From the NCBI GenBank assembly GCA_046330415.1, contig JAXLSW010000023.1, positions 1 through 64,000 on the forward strand: DNA of 64,000 nucleotides. The letters run 5' to 3'. The stretch comes from RHKX01 sp046330415 (GTDB lineage Bacteria; Actinomycetota; Thermoleophilia; Solirubrobacterales; 70-9). Below, piece after piece: positions 8,975 through 17,212 of the stretch; positions within the stretch are counted from its first letter, which is position 1; every line of letters begins with the position of its first letter. A program made the translations under genes and the position numbers. Below the pieces are notes generated by a model that ran no database searches, was not told the DNA's origin, and saw only the letters and a list, made by a program, of their open reading frames with translations.

Positions 8975-9988
8975 ATGTCTGAGAGCAACAGCCGGTTCCT
9001 GATCGCCAAGCGCCCGAGCGGGCGCGTCGAGCGCAGCGACTTCGACCTCGTGACCGAGGACGTTCCCGATCTCGCCGAGGGCGAGGCGCTGATCCGGGTC
9101 GAGTGGATCTCGGTCGATCCGACCAACCGCGGCTGGCTGAACGACACGCCCACCTACCTGCCGGTCGTGCCGATCGGCGAAGTCGTGCGCGCGGCAGGGC
9201 TCGGACGCTGCGTCGCCTCGAGGAACCCCGCCTACGAGGAGGGGCGGCTCTACCAGGGGCTGACCGGGTGGCAGCAGTACTTCGTGGCCTCCGACGCAGC
9301 GCCCCTGATCCCGGTTCAGGAGATCGAGGGCGTCGAGTCCCCGAGCGCCTATCTGGGCGTCCTCGGCATGACCGGTCTGACCGCCTGGGTCGGGATCCGC
9401 GAGATCGGCAAGCCGAAGGAGGGGGAGACCGTGGTCGTCTCCGCGGCGGCGGGTGCGGTCGGCTCGGTGGCCGGGCAGCTCGCGAAGGCCGGTGGCGCCC
9501 GTGTCGTCGGGATCGCCGGCGGCGGCGAGAAGTGCGCGCTTCTGACCGACGAGCTGGGCTTCGATGGGGCCGTCGACTACAAGGCCGCCGACTGGCACGA
9601 TCAGCTCAAGGCCGCGACGCCCGACGGCATCGACGTCGACTTCGAGAACGTCGGCGGCGAGATCATGGAGGCGATCTTCGCGCGCATCAACCTGCGCGCC
9701 CGGATCGCGCTCTGCGGCCTCATCTCCGGCTACAACGAGGACGACCCGCCACCCGGCCCGCGCAGCTTTGGGAACCTGCTGATCCAGCGCGCGACGGTGC
9801 AGGGCTTCATCGTCCTCGACCACTTCGGCCAGGCGGCCGAGGCCGGGGCCGAGATCGGCGGGCTGCTCGCCGCCGGGAAGCTGAAGCCGCTGGAGACGGT
9901 CGTCGAGGGCTTCGAGGGGCTCCCCGAGGCCCTGAACATGCTCTTCGACGGCAAAAACACGGGCAAGCTCGTCGTCAGCATCGCCTGA
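8975..9988 (+). CDS. NADP-dependent medium-chain oxidoreductase (CurA-like, zinc-free MDR)
   Basis: 337 residues. Belongs to the leukotriene B4 dehydrogenase/CurA branch of quinone-oxidoreductase-type MDR enzymes: VDPTNRGWLN near residue 48, the GLTAWVGIREIG helix, nucleotide-binding AAAGAVGSVAGQLAK, and FENVGGEI. No zinc-ligand cysteines are present. These enzymes reduce the double bond of alpha,beta-unsaturated carbonyls with NADPH. ATG at 8975 is preceded by a GAGAGAGCGAG purine tract. It stands between two unrelated genes on the same strand, so no pathway link is visible. Confidence 0.9.
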   Translation: MSESNSRFLIAKRPSGRVERSDFDLVTEDVPDLAEGEALIRVEWISVDPTNRGWLNDTPTYLPVVPIGEVVRAAGLGRCVASRNPAYEEGRLYQGLTGWQQYFVASDAAPLIPVQEIEGVESPSAYLGVLGMTGLTAWVGIREIGKPKEGETVVVSAAAGAVGSVAGQLAKAGGARVVGIAGGGEKCALLTDELGFDGAVDYKAADWHDQLKAATPDGIDVDFENVGGEIMEAIFARINLRARIALCGLISGYNEDDPPPGPRSFGNLLIQRATVQGFIVLDHFGQAAEAGAEIGGLLAAGKLKPLETVVEGFEGLPEALNMLFDGKNTGKLVVSIA

Positions 9989-10021
9989 GGATCGGGCGTT
10001 CGCCCCTTCTCCACCGTAAGC

Positions 10022-10717
10022 GTGAAGAAGGCGCCGCCCGCACGTGTCCGGCCGCTCCCGTCGGAAGGGTCCGCGCGCAGTGCCGTCGAAGACAGCGCTG
10101 TGGCCTCGCGCGTCTATGTGATCGAGCTCAGCCCGCAGGCGGGCAGGCGCCGCGATCCCCGCATCCCCTGGGTCTACGTCGGCTCCAGCGCCCGCGAGCC
10201 GGAGATCCGCTTCGCTCAGCACCGCCGCGGCTACAAGTCGGCGCGTCTGGTCAAGCGCTTCGCGCTGCGACTGCGCCCAGACCTCTACGAGGATCTACCG
10301 GCGCTGCGCGGCTCCCGCGCCGCCCAGACGGCCGAGGTGCAGCGCGCCCGCGATCTCGCCGGGGCCGGATTCGTCGCCCACTGCGACGGGACCTCCTACG
10401 GGCGCGAGGGCGGCTTCTGGGACGAGTGGGACGACGAGCGGCTCGGCCGGGTCGGCGATCACGCCGACGCGGCCGCATCCGAGCTGCTCGACTCCTCCTT
10501 CGCGCCGCTCGACGATCGCGACTGCGCTCGCCTCCTGCACGGGGAGCGCGGCTTCTGGACCGACGCCTACATCGACCGCGCCGACCCGCCGCCCTCCTAC
10601 GGTCTGCTCTCCCACGTCCGTCTCGACGCGCTCGAGCGCCGCGTCGAGGCCTTGCGGGCGCGATGCACGATCGCGTCGGCGAGCAGCACCGGTGCCTCGG
10701 GGGCCTGCGGGAAGTAG
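10022..10717 (+). CDS. GIY-YIG-like predicted nuclease-fold protein with C-terminal extension
   Basis: 231 residues from GTG at 10022; GTG at 10100 is an attractive alternative because recognisable sequence begins just after it (RVYVIEL). The pair VYVIEL and WVYVGSS, followed by PEIRFAQHRRG and RLRPDLYEDL, resembles the compact GIY-YIG-like proteins of actinobacteria; the second copy of the pattern carries the Tyr and the Arg expected at the active site. About 110 further residues (WDEWDDERL to the end) are not recognised. The 3' end overlaps the convergent ATP-grasp gene by about 120 bases, which is unusual. Nuclease activity is inferred from fold only. Confidence 0.6.
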   Translation: MKKAPPARVRPLPSEGSARSAVEDSAVASRVYVIELSPQAGRRRDPRIPWVYVGSSAREPEIRFAQHRRGYKSARLVKRFALRLRPDLYEDLPALRGSRAAQTAEVQRARDLAGAGFVAHCDGTSYGREGGFWDEWDDERLGRVGDHADAAASELLDSSFAPLDDRDCARLLHGERGFWTDAYIDRADPPPSYGLLSHVRLDALERRVEALRARCTIASASSTGASGACGK

Positions 10718-11559
10718 AGGTTCGGCTCGACCGCCTCGAGCTCGAGGAGCAGCGGCTCGCCGCCGTCGCCCCGCAGCATGTCGACGCGGGCGTAGAGCGG
10801 CGTCACGTCGAAGCGCCGCCTCACCTCCCCGAGGATGCGCTCGGCGAGGTCGAGCTCCTCGCTCGTCGCCTCTCCGGCGAGGACGAGCTCGGGGTCGTAC
10901 ATCCGCTCGGCGACGCCGAGGTAGTCGGAGGAGCGCACGGGCGCCACCTCGTCGGCGGCGAGGATCGCCCCCTTGCGAAGCACATGGCTGACCTCGCCGT
11001 CGATCATCACCACCGCGGTCTCGCCGGAGCGCTCGACGTTGGGGAGGTAGGGCTGCACCATCGCCGTCAGCCCGGCTTGGCTGATCTCGGCCAGCAGGTC
11101 CCGCGCCGCATCGATCGATTCGGGACCGAAGCAGCCGGTGCGACGGCCTCCGGCGGAGATCGTCGGCTTGATCACGACCTCGTGGTCGAAGTCCGTCGCG
11201 ACCCGATCAGCGGTTCCCGGCGGGACGAACCTCGTCGGGACGACCGGCAGGCCCTCCTCCAGCAGGTCGTCGAGGTAGCGCTTGTCGCTGTTCCAGCGGA
11301 TCAGGTCGGGGTCGTTCTCGACCGGGACCCGGAGGCCGTCGAGCCAGCTCATGAACTCGTCGTACCGCATCGCGTAGTCCCAGACGCTGCGGGCGACGAT
11401 CAGGTCCATGTCGTTCCAGGGGAAGCCGGCGTCGTCCCAGGGGGACACGGCTGCGTCGACTCCGCGTGAACGCAGCTGAGCGAGCAGCGTGTCGTCGTCG
11501 CGGAACTCAGGGGCGACGTTCGGGTAGCTCGCGATCGCGACGCGCAGGCGTTCGCTCAT
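10597..11559 (-). CDS. ATP-grasp enzyme of the glutathione synthetase-like (DcsG-related) type
   Basis: 320 residues. Sequence pattern of the ATP-grasp group annotated as prokaryotic glutathione synthetase ATP-binding or cycloserine-biosynthesis DcsG-like: SPWDD and SVWDYAMRYDEFMSWLD at the N-terminus, the KPTISAGGRRTG loop for ATP phosphate binding, and YARVDMLRGDGGEPLLLELEAVEPNLYF carrying the Mg ligands (D, E, E, N). These enzymes ligate a carboxylate to an amine with ATP hydrolysis. The specific substrates are unknown. The final ~24 residues lie in the overlap with the convergent upstream gene and may not be real protein. Start ATG at 11559 follows an AGAGAGGACC tract. Confidence 0.82.
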   Translation of the reverse strand: MSERLRVAIASYPNVAPEFRDDDTLLAQLRSRGVDAAVSPWDDAGFPWNDMDLIVARSVWDYAMRYDEFMSWLDGLRVPVENDPDLIRWNSDKRYLDDLLEEGLPVVPTRFVPPGTADRVATDFDHEVVIKPTISAGGRRTGCFGPESIDAARDLLAEISQAGLTAMVQPYLPNVERSGETAVVMIDGEVSHVLRKGAILAADEVAPVRSSDYLGVAERMYDPELVLAGEATSEELDLAERILGEVRRRFDVTPLYARVDMLRGDGGEPLLLELEAVEPNLYFPQAPEAPVLLADAIVHRARKASTRRSSASRRTWESRP

Positions 11560-11599
11560 CGGTCCTCTCTCGGTGGGCTGGGGCGCATCGGGGGCGGAA

Positions 11600-12793
11600 T
11601 CAGTACACGATCACGGTCGTGCCGAGCGTCGCGAACTTGTAGACGCCCGGAGCCTCCGGCGCCGGAACCCGTACGCAGCCATGCGATGCCGGGTAGACGG
11701 GGACGTCCGGGTACTCATGGAAGGCGATGCCGTTGTTGAAGTAGGAGGCGTAGGGGAGCCAGGTCTGAAACGGCACCGACCACGACTTCAGCTCCTTGCG
11801 GAACACCTGGAAGGTGCCCGCCGGGGTCTCGTTGCCGGGGCCGCCGGTGGATACGTGGATGGCGCGCTTCGTCCGGTCGTTCTTGATCAGCAGGGTGACG
11901 CCGCGGTCGCGGTAGACCTCGATCCGGCGGGAGGGGCCGTCGCCGTGGGGCCGCGGCGGGCTCGCCTTGGCGAGCGCCGCTCGCGTCGCCGGCCCGACGA
12001 CGCCGTCGCGGGCGAGCCCGCGCCACGACTGGAACGCCAGGACCGCCTGCTGGGTGCGGTAGCCGTCGATGCCGTCGACGGCGCTCTTCGGCAGGTACTT
12101 GAGCTCGGCGAGGCGTTGCTGCAGGGCCTTGACCGAGAGGCTGCGCTCTCCGCGTGGGCGCTGGAGCGCCTGCGGTCCCCGCGCGGGGGCCTCGAGGTCG
12201 TCTCGATCCTGAGCCGGGCTTCCACCTCCGGGCTCGACCGGCCGGCCCCCGGCGACGACCTTCGTCCGTTCGACCCCGGGAAACTGCGTGAGCGTGTAGG
12301 TGACCTGGGCGAGCCGGGCGTCGATCTCGGCGCGCTCGGAGCGGGTGCGCGCGGCGGGGTCGGCGGGGACGCCTCGGGTGAACTGGGGGGTGACCGCGAC
12401 GGTCGCGGTGTCCCCGTCGAGATCCACCGCGCGCACCTCGGTGCCGTCCGGGATCTGGGAGGTCGTCTCGACCTCCGTTGCGGCCTCCCGTTTGGTCGGA
12501 CCGGCAACGAGCGCCTCGGCCGCATCGGTCAGCTCCTGCTCGGGTGAGCCCTCGGGGAGCTTCCGCTCGACGGTCCGGAACTGCTCACCGGTCGTGAAGT
12601 AGATGTCGGTGGCCTCGCCGCTTTCGTCACCGGCGTCGCCACCGCCGGTGCTCGCCGTGGTCTCGCCGCCCGGCGCGGCGGTCTCGTCCCCCTCCGAGCC
12701 GGAGCCGCCACCGCAGCCGGACGCAGCGAGCGCGCACAGGAGCGCTGCGAGCGCGGCGAGGGTGGCGATGGCGCGGAGCGCTTCCGGGTTCAT
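11600..12793 (-). CDS. lipoprotein L,D-transpeptidase with GerMN, peptidoglycan-binding and YkuD domains
   Basis: 397 residues from ATG at 12793. Signal peptide ends in a lipobox (ASGC, C27), so a membrane lipoprotein is expected. Then: a low-complexity Gly/Ser/Thr linker, a GerMN-like domain (about residues 55-185), a PG_binding_1 repeat (SVKALQQRLAEL ... DGVVGPATRAAL, about 220-275), and a C-terminal YkuD catalytic domain with HEYPDVP and the active-site motif SHGCVRV (H371, C373). It would make 3-3 cross-links or attach proteins in peptidoglycan. The frame is open to 12850, but that extension precedes the signal peptide. Combining GerMN with YkuD in one lipoprotein is uncommon. Confidence 0.9.
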   Translation of the reverse strand: MNPEALRAIATLAALAALLCALAASGCGGGSGSEGDETAAPGGETTASTGGGDAGDESGEATDIYFTTGEQFRTVERKLPEGSPEQELTDAAEALVAGPTKREAATEVETTSQIPDGTEVRAVDLDGDTATVAVTPQFTRGVPADPAARTRSERAEIDARLAQVTYTLTQFPGVERTKVVAGGRPVEPGGGSPAQDRDDLEAPARGPQALQRPRGERSLSVKALQQRLAELKYLPKSAVDGIDGYRTQQAVLAFQSWRGLARDGVVGPATRAALAKASPPRPHGDGPSRRIEVYRDRGVTLLIKNDRTKRAIHVSTGGPGNETPAGTFQVFRKELKSWSVPFQTWLPYASYFNNGIAFHEYPDVPVYPASHGCVRVPAPEAPGVYKFATLGTTVIVY

Positions 12794-12870
12794 GTGCGCG
12801 AGGCTATCCACCCCATCGATCGGGTAAGTGCACCAAGCCCCCACACACACACATACAGCTGAGGAGATCC

Positions 12871-13917
12871 ATGCCGACCGCCACCGAAGCCTTGCAGTGC
12901 CCGCAGACCGGAGCGCCCTTCGAGCGCGCGACGATCGATCGCCGGGACCCGGGCCCCAACGACATCGAGATCGAGATCAAGCACTGCGGGATCTGCCACA
13001 GCGACATCCACCAGGTCCGGGGTGATTGGGGCGCGGGGATCTTCCCGATGGTTCCCGGCCACGAGATCGTCGGCGTCGTCGCCTCGGTCGGTGGGAAGGT
13101 CGAAGGCTTCGCGGTGGGCGATCGCGTCGGCGTGGGCTGCTTCGTCGACTCCTGCGGCGAGTGCGAGCACTGCGAGAACGGCGAGGAGCAGTTCTGCGTC
13201 AAGGGCGTCGTGTCCACCTACAACGACCGCGACTACGACGGTGAGACGACGTACGGCGGCTACAGCACCAGCATCGTCGTCAAGGACCACTTCGTCGTGC
13301 GAATCCCCGACGGGATGGAGCTCGACGTCGCCGCTCCCCTGCTCTGCGCGGGGATCACGACCTACTCGCCGTTGAAGCGTTGGGGGGCTGGAGAGGGGAA
13401 GCGGGTCGCGATCGTCGGCATGGGCGGCCTCGGCCACGTCGCCGTCCAGATCGCCAAGGCCATGGGAGCGGAGGTGACCGTGCTCAGCCACTCGATGAGC
13501 AAGGAGGAGGACGGCCGCCGCTTCGGGGCCGACGCCTACTACGCGACCGCGGACAAGGAGACGTTCAAGGCGCTGCGGGGGAGCTTCGACCTGATCCTCA
13601 ACACGGTCTCGGCGAACCTGCCCATCGACCGCTACCTCTCGACCCTGAGCGTCGGCGGTGCGATGGTCAACGTCGGGGCTCCGGCAGAGCCCGACACCTT
13701 CCGCGCGTTCTCCCTGCTCGGCGGCCGCCGCATCCTCGCCGGCTCCGTCGTCGGCGGTCTCCCCGAGACCCAGGAGATGCTCGACTTCTGCGCCGAGCAC
13801 GGGGTCGAGCCGCAGATCGAGAGGATCACCATCGACGATGTCGACGGTGCCTACGACCGCGTCGCCGACAGCTCGGTGCGCTACCGCTGCGTCATCGACA
13901 TCGGGTCGTTCGGGTGA
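12871..13917 (+). CDS. zinc-dependent NAD(P) alcohol dehydrogenase (YahK/CAD type)
   Basis: 348 residues. Catalytic zinc ligands C39 (KHCGICHSDIHQ) and H64-E65 (PGHEIVG), structural zinc cysteines C95, C98, C101 and C109 (DSCGECEHCENGEEQFC), and the cofactor loop GMGGLGHVAVQIAKAMG. This is the cinnamyl-alcohol-dehydrogenase-like subgroup that includes E. coli YahK, usually NADPH-dependent and broad in aldehyde substrates. Start ATG at 12871 has GAGGAGA upstream (12857-12866 area). A short CA dinucleotide run (about 12842-12853) sits in the leader. Divergent from the L,D-transpeptidase gene. Confidence 0.92.
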   Translation: MPTATEALQCPQTGAPFERATIDRRDPGPNDIEIEIKHCGICHSDIHQVRGDWGAGIFPMVPGHEIVGVVASVGGKVEGFAVGDRVGVGCFVDSCGECEHCENGEEQFCVKGVVSTYNDRDYDGETTYGGYSTSIVVKDHFVVRIPDGMELDVAAPLLCAGITTYSPLKRWGAGEGKRVAIVGMGGLGHVAVQIAKAMGAEVTVLSHSMSKEEDGRRFGADAYYATADKETFKALRGSFDLILNTVSANLPIDRYLSTLSVGGAMVNVGAPAEPDTFRAFSLLGGRRILAGSVVGGLPETQEMLDFCAEHGVEPQIERITIDDVDGAYDRVADSSVRYRCVIDIGSFG

Positions 13918-13938
13918 CCTGAGTCGCTCGCGCACCGT

Positions 13939-13976
13939 CGGTCCCAGGCGCGCTCACGACGCGTGGCCCGGGACCG
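13939..13976. terminator. GC-rich inverted repeat after the alcohol dehydrogenase gene
   Basis: Outer arms CGGTCCC (13939-13945) and GGGACCG (13970-13976), with inner GCGC/GCGT-type pairing, form a hairpin 20 bases past the stop codon at 13917. There is no T-run, as is common in high-GC actinobacteria. A terminator role is inferred. Confidence 0.35.
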
Positions 13977-14000
13977 GCAGTTGCCATCATCCGCCCGGCG

Positions 14001-14543
14001 ATGGAAGCGGGTCGAATCCGGCGAAGAGACACGCGCAGAGATGCGGAGGGCGGTGCCGCTCCGCCCAGCTACCGCGAGCGCCTCAGGGTCGAGGGCCTCG
14101 TCCTCGCCGCGAGCGCCGCCGTCGCCACGCTGGCGCTTCTCATCGGCGCCGCCGACTCCCGGACCGGGATCGGAGCGACGCTGATCGTCCTCGCGATCGC
14201 CCTCCTCCTGATCGCCTGGCTGGCCCCGCGTTCGGTCCACCTTGCGCTGCGCCGCGCGAGCCAGCTCTTCACACCCGATCTCGGCACCGGGCAGCCTCGC
14301 GCGCTCTGGCAGCTCCCGCTCCTGGTCGCGATCCCGGTGGTCGCCGTCGCCAAGCTCGGCGGCGCCGCGATGGGCCTGCGGTTGGCGGTGATCCTGCTGA
14401 TCCTGGGATTGGTGCAGGCCTTCATGCTCGAACGGATCGTCGCGGTCTTCGAGGGCCAGGCGAGGCGGCGCTTCTACCGCGTCGAGGGCTCCAAGATGCT
14501 CGGCGCGACCAAGCTCGGCTACGTCCAGCGCCGCGTGCGCTGA
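14001..14543 (+). CDS. small integral membrane protein, unknown function
   Basis: 180 residues. After a basic hydrophilic N-terminus there are about four hydrophobic segments (roughly residues 33-50, 55-75, 108-125 and 127-150), then a short basic C-terminal tail (RRFYRVEGSKMLGATKLGYVQRRVR). I recognise no family motif. Start ATG at 14001 lacks a strong ribosome binding site, so an internal start is possible. It lies between the alcohol dehydrogenase and the M28 peptidase genes on the same strand; nothing links their functions. Confidence 0.6.
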   Translation: MEAGRIRRRDTRRDAEGGAAPPSYRERLRVEGLVLAASAAVATLALLIGAADSRTGIGATLIVLAIALLLIAWLAPRSVHLALRRASQLFTPDLGTGQPRALWQLPLLVAIPVVAVAKLGGAAMGLRLAVILLILGLVQAFMLERIVAVFEGQARRRFYRVEGSKMLGATKLGYVQRRVR

Positions 14544-14574
14544 GATCCCGACCCGGCCCGCCGCCACCCCGGAG

Positions 14575-15537
14575 TTGCGACCATTCGACGTCGTGGCGGA
14601 CTCGAACCGGACAGCCATCGCAGCCCTGGTCGCACTGCTCGCTGCCCTCGTCCTCGCGCTCGCATCGTGCGGCGATGACGACGCGGGCTCATCCGCCGCC
14701 GCGGCTCCACCTCCGGCCGATTCCAGCGGTGACTTCGACGAGCAGCGGGCGTGGCGGCTGATCAAGCTGCAGCTGCGCTACGGGCAGCGCCCCGCCGGCT
14801 CCCCGCAGCTCCGCCGCCTCGGCGTGAAGCTCCGGGACCGCATGCCGGACGGGAAGTTCGAGCGCATCCCCGGCGAGCCGAAGCTCCGCAACATCGTCTC
14901 TGTCGTCCCCGGTGAGCTGCCGGCCCTCGTCGTCGGCGCGCACTACGACACCCTGCGGGAGCCGAAGGGCTTCCAGGGCGCCAACAACGGTGCCGCGGGC
15001 TCGGCTGCCGTCGTCGAACTGGCCCGGGAGCTCGCCGCGGAGGATCGTCCCGCAGGCGCCCACCAGGTTCGGTTCGTCCTCTTCGACGGCGAGGAGCCCG
15101 CCAAGGGCCTGCCCGAGGAGCAGACCGACTTCTACTCGAGCGGCTTGCGTGGCTCGCGCGCCTACGTCGATCGCCACGGTGACGAGGTGGGCGCGATGAT
15201 CCTGCTCGACTACATCGCCGGCGAGGGTCTGTCGCTGCCGCGCGAGGGGTCGTCGACCCCCGAGCTCTGGGACGAGATCCGGGCGGGGGCGCAGCGCGCC
15301 GGCGTGGCCCGCGTCTTCCCGGACCGGATCGGCCCGACGATCACCGATGACCACACGCCGTTCCTGCGGGCCGGGATCCCCGCGGTGGACCTGATCGACT
15401 GGGACTACCCCGGCCACGAGCTCTCCGACACCCTCGACGCGCTCTCGATCGACAGCCTCGACGCGAGCGGCGAGACGGTCCACGAAGCGATCGAGGCGGT
15501 CGCGGCCCCGAGCGGCGGCCAGGGGGGCGGGAACTAG
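14575..15537 (+). CDS. lipoprotein M28-family peptidase / glutaminyl-cyclase-like zinc enzyme
   Basis: 320 residues if started at TTG 14575; GTG at 14593 gives a more normal signal peptide. Lipobox LASC (C32 in the longer form). Zinc-site residues of the M28/QC fold: H123 and D125 (GAHYDT), E173-E174 (FDGEE), D212 (LLDYIAG) and H260 (DDHTPFL). The bridging metal ligand normally Asp in GANDxASG is Asn here (GANNGAAGSA, N138). Family members are aminopeptidases or glutaminyl-peptide cyclotransferases on the outer face of the membrane. The Asn may alter or remove one metal site. The stop overlaps the convergent degV gene by four bases. Confidence 0.78.
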   Translation: MRPFDVVADSNRTAIAALVALLAALVLALASCGDDDAGSSAAAAPPPADSSGDFDEQRAWRLIKLQLRYGQRPAGSPQLRRLGVKLRDRMPDGKFERIPGEPKLRNIVSVVPGELPALVVGAHYDTLREPKGFQGANNGAAGSAAVVELARELAAEDRPAGAHQVRFVLFDGEEPAKGLPEEQTDFYSSGLRGSRAYVDRHGDEVGAMILLDYIAGEGLSLPREGSSTPELWDEIRAGAQRAGVARVFPDRIGPTITDDHTPFLRAGIPAVDLIDWDYPGHELSDTLDALSIDSLDASGETVHEAIEAVAAPSGGQGGGN

Positions 15538-16379
15538 GGCGAGCTGCGGCGCATCCCGCCGACCAGCATGCCCTTGCCGAGGTGCGCCCCGAGGACGGGG
15601 CCGACCTGCGTGCAGAAGAGCGGCGGCTTGCCGAGGATCTCGCGCCCGCGGGCGACGAGATGGGCGGCGGCGTCCTCCGACTGCGCGTGCTGGACGATCC
15701 AGTCGGTCGCGCCGCGGGCCTGAAGCTCCTCGAGGTACTCCTCCATTCGTTCGAGTGCGCGGCGGCTGGTCCGAACGCGGCCGACCGGCGTGATCTCGGT
15801 CCCGAAGGTGAGCACGGGCTTGATTCGCAGAGCGCTTCCGACGAGCGCCTGGGCGGCACCGATCCGGCCGCCCTTGCGCAGGTACTCGAGCGTCTCGAGG
15901 CAGAACCAGATGTCGAGCTCGGAGCGGGCGTCGTCGATGGCGGCCTCGACCTCGTCGGCTTCGGCGCCCGCCTGAGCCGCCTCGGCAGCGGCGATGACGA
16001 GGCAGCCGAGGCCGCCGGCCCCGGTGCGGCCGTCGACGACCCGGATGCGATCCGAGGCGCCGAGCGAGCGGGCCGACTCGCGGGCGCTCTCGCACGTACC
16101 CGAGAGCGCCACGGGGATGTGGATGGAGACGATGTCGTGGCCGGCCTCGAGCAGCGGCGAGTAGGCGGCGGTGAAGTCTCCGACCGAGGGCTGCGACGTG
16201 GTCGGCGTTCGCTCCGACTCCTGCAGGCGGGCGTAGAAGGCGTCGAGATCCGCCCATTCGCTCTCGGCGGGCATGTCGTCATCCCAGCCGACGTACAGGT
16301 CGACGCGACGAACGCCGAGCTCGTCGAGCAACTCGGCCGGCACGTAGGTCGTGCTGTCGGTGACGACCGCGACGCTCAC
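15534..16379 (-). CDS. DegV family fatty-acid-binding protein
   Basis: 281 residues from GTG at 16379 (SVAVVTDSTTYVPAELL). DegV/FakB hallmarks: VTDSTTY at the N-terminus, the TSQPSVGDF segment, IHIPVALSGTCESA, the LETLEYLRKGGRIG loop, and the C-terminal GPVLGAHLGKGMLVGG. FakB-type proteins bind a fatty acid and present it to the FakA kinase for phosphorylation. No kinase gene is visible here. The open frame extends to 16454, but those residues are Pro/Arg-rich and outside the family. The next gene upstream on this strand is the ABC-2 permease, about 60 bases away. Confidence 0.9.
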   Translation of the reverse strand: MSVAVVTDSTTYVPAELLDELGVRRVDLYVGWDDDMPAESEWADLDAFYARLQESERTPTTSQPSVGDFTAAYSPLLEAGHDIVSIHIPVALSGTCESARESARSLGASDRIRVVDGRTGAGGLGCLVIAAAEAAQAGAEADEVEAAIDDARSELDIWFCLETLEYLRKGGRIGAAQALVGSALRIKPVLTFGTEITPVGRVRTSRRALERMEEYLEELQARGATDWIVQHAQSEDAAAHLVARGREILGKPPLFCTQVGPVLGAHLGKGMLVGGMRRSSP

Positions 16380-16437
16380 CGGCGCAACATATCTACCCTC
16401 GGGGGTCGGGCGATGCGCCGAGGGCTGGCCTCGGCAC

Positions 16438-17212
16438 TCACGCCCGGAGGTCACGTCTGCTGAACAGCAGCACGGCGGCGGCGGTCAGAACCAACGCGGC
16501 GGCGGCGAGGACGGCCAGGTGGCCGGCGTTGATCCCGTTGCTGAGCGGATCGCCGTTCGCGTAGTAGTAGAAGAACGAGAGGTACTTGGTCCAGGCGAGC
16601 CCGTCGACCAGCGGCGCGAACCCGTTGATCAGGTAGCCGAGGACGGCGACGCCCGCGGCGGCACCGGTTGCGATCGTCCGTCGTCCCGTCCCCGCGGCGA
16701 CCGCGAGCGCGAGCGCCCCGCACGCGAGGCCGAACATCGCCAGGTGGATCGCGAGGGCTGCGAGCTCGCCGGCGCCGATCCCACCGCCGGCGATCGCGAC
16801 CCCCGTGAGGAGCCCGAGCCAGGTGATCATCGCGATCGCGACGACGGAGATCGCGACCCCGGCAGCCTTCGCGAGCAGCAGGGCGCGCCGCGAGACGGGA
16901 TGGGCGAGGACGAGGCCGAGGATCCCCGACTCCTCCTCGCCGGCGAGCAGCGTCGAGATGCCCGTGATCCCGGCTGCGGCGATGACGAGCGGGCCGTAGA
17001 CGGCGCCGATCTCGCTGCGCATCCATCCGGTCAGGGAGCCGTAGTCGGCGCCCCCCAGGAGCTCCGCGACGCCCTCGGGGAGGTCGAGCTTGCCGAAGGT
17101 GTCGCCGAGCGAGGGGTACCGCGCCCCCGTCATCAGGATCATGGCCAGGCCTGACAGGCCCGTAGGCGCCATCGCCTGCGGCGCAGGGCCATCATCAGGA
17201 TCGCCGGCTCAC
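16438..17212 (-). CDS. ABC-2 type exporter permease, N-terminus frame-disrupted
   Basis: The main reading frame (17172 to 16438) gives 244 residues with about five or six hydrophobic helices, the GEEESGILGLVLAHPVSRRALLLAK stretch typical of ABC-2 permeases, and a normal hydrophobic end. The natural start appears to be GTG at 17212, overlapping the stop of the upstream ATPase gene (GTGA). From there the N-terminal part (AILMMALRRRRW) runs in a different frame before joining the long frame near 17165. At least two single-base shifts are needed, like those in the neighbouring ATPase. Together they form a two-gene exporter of unknown substrate. Confidence 0.7.

Noticed and set aside
6454..9153. 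899-codon open frame on the minus strand
   Set aside because: Antisense shadow of the DUF6351 gene, which has a signal peptide, ribosome binding site and family motifs on the plus strand.
12839..12860. CA dinucleotide run upstream of the alcohol dehydrogenase as a phase-variation switch
   Set aside because: Only about six units, and located in a leader without clear promoter spacing; too short to support slippage control.
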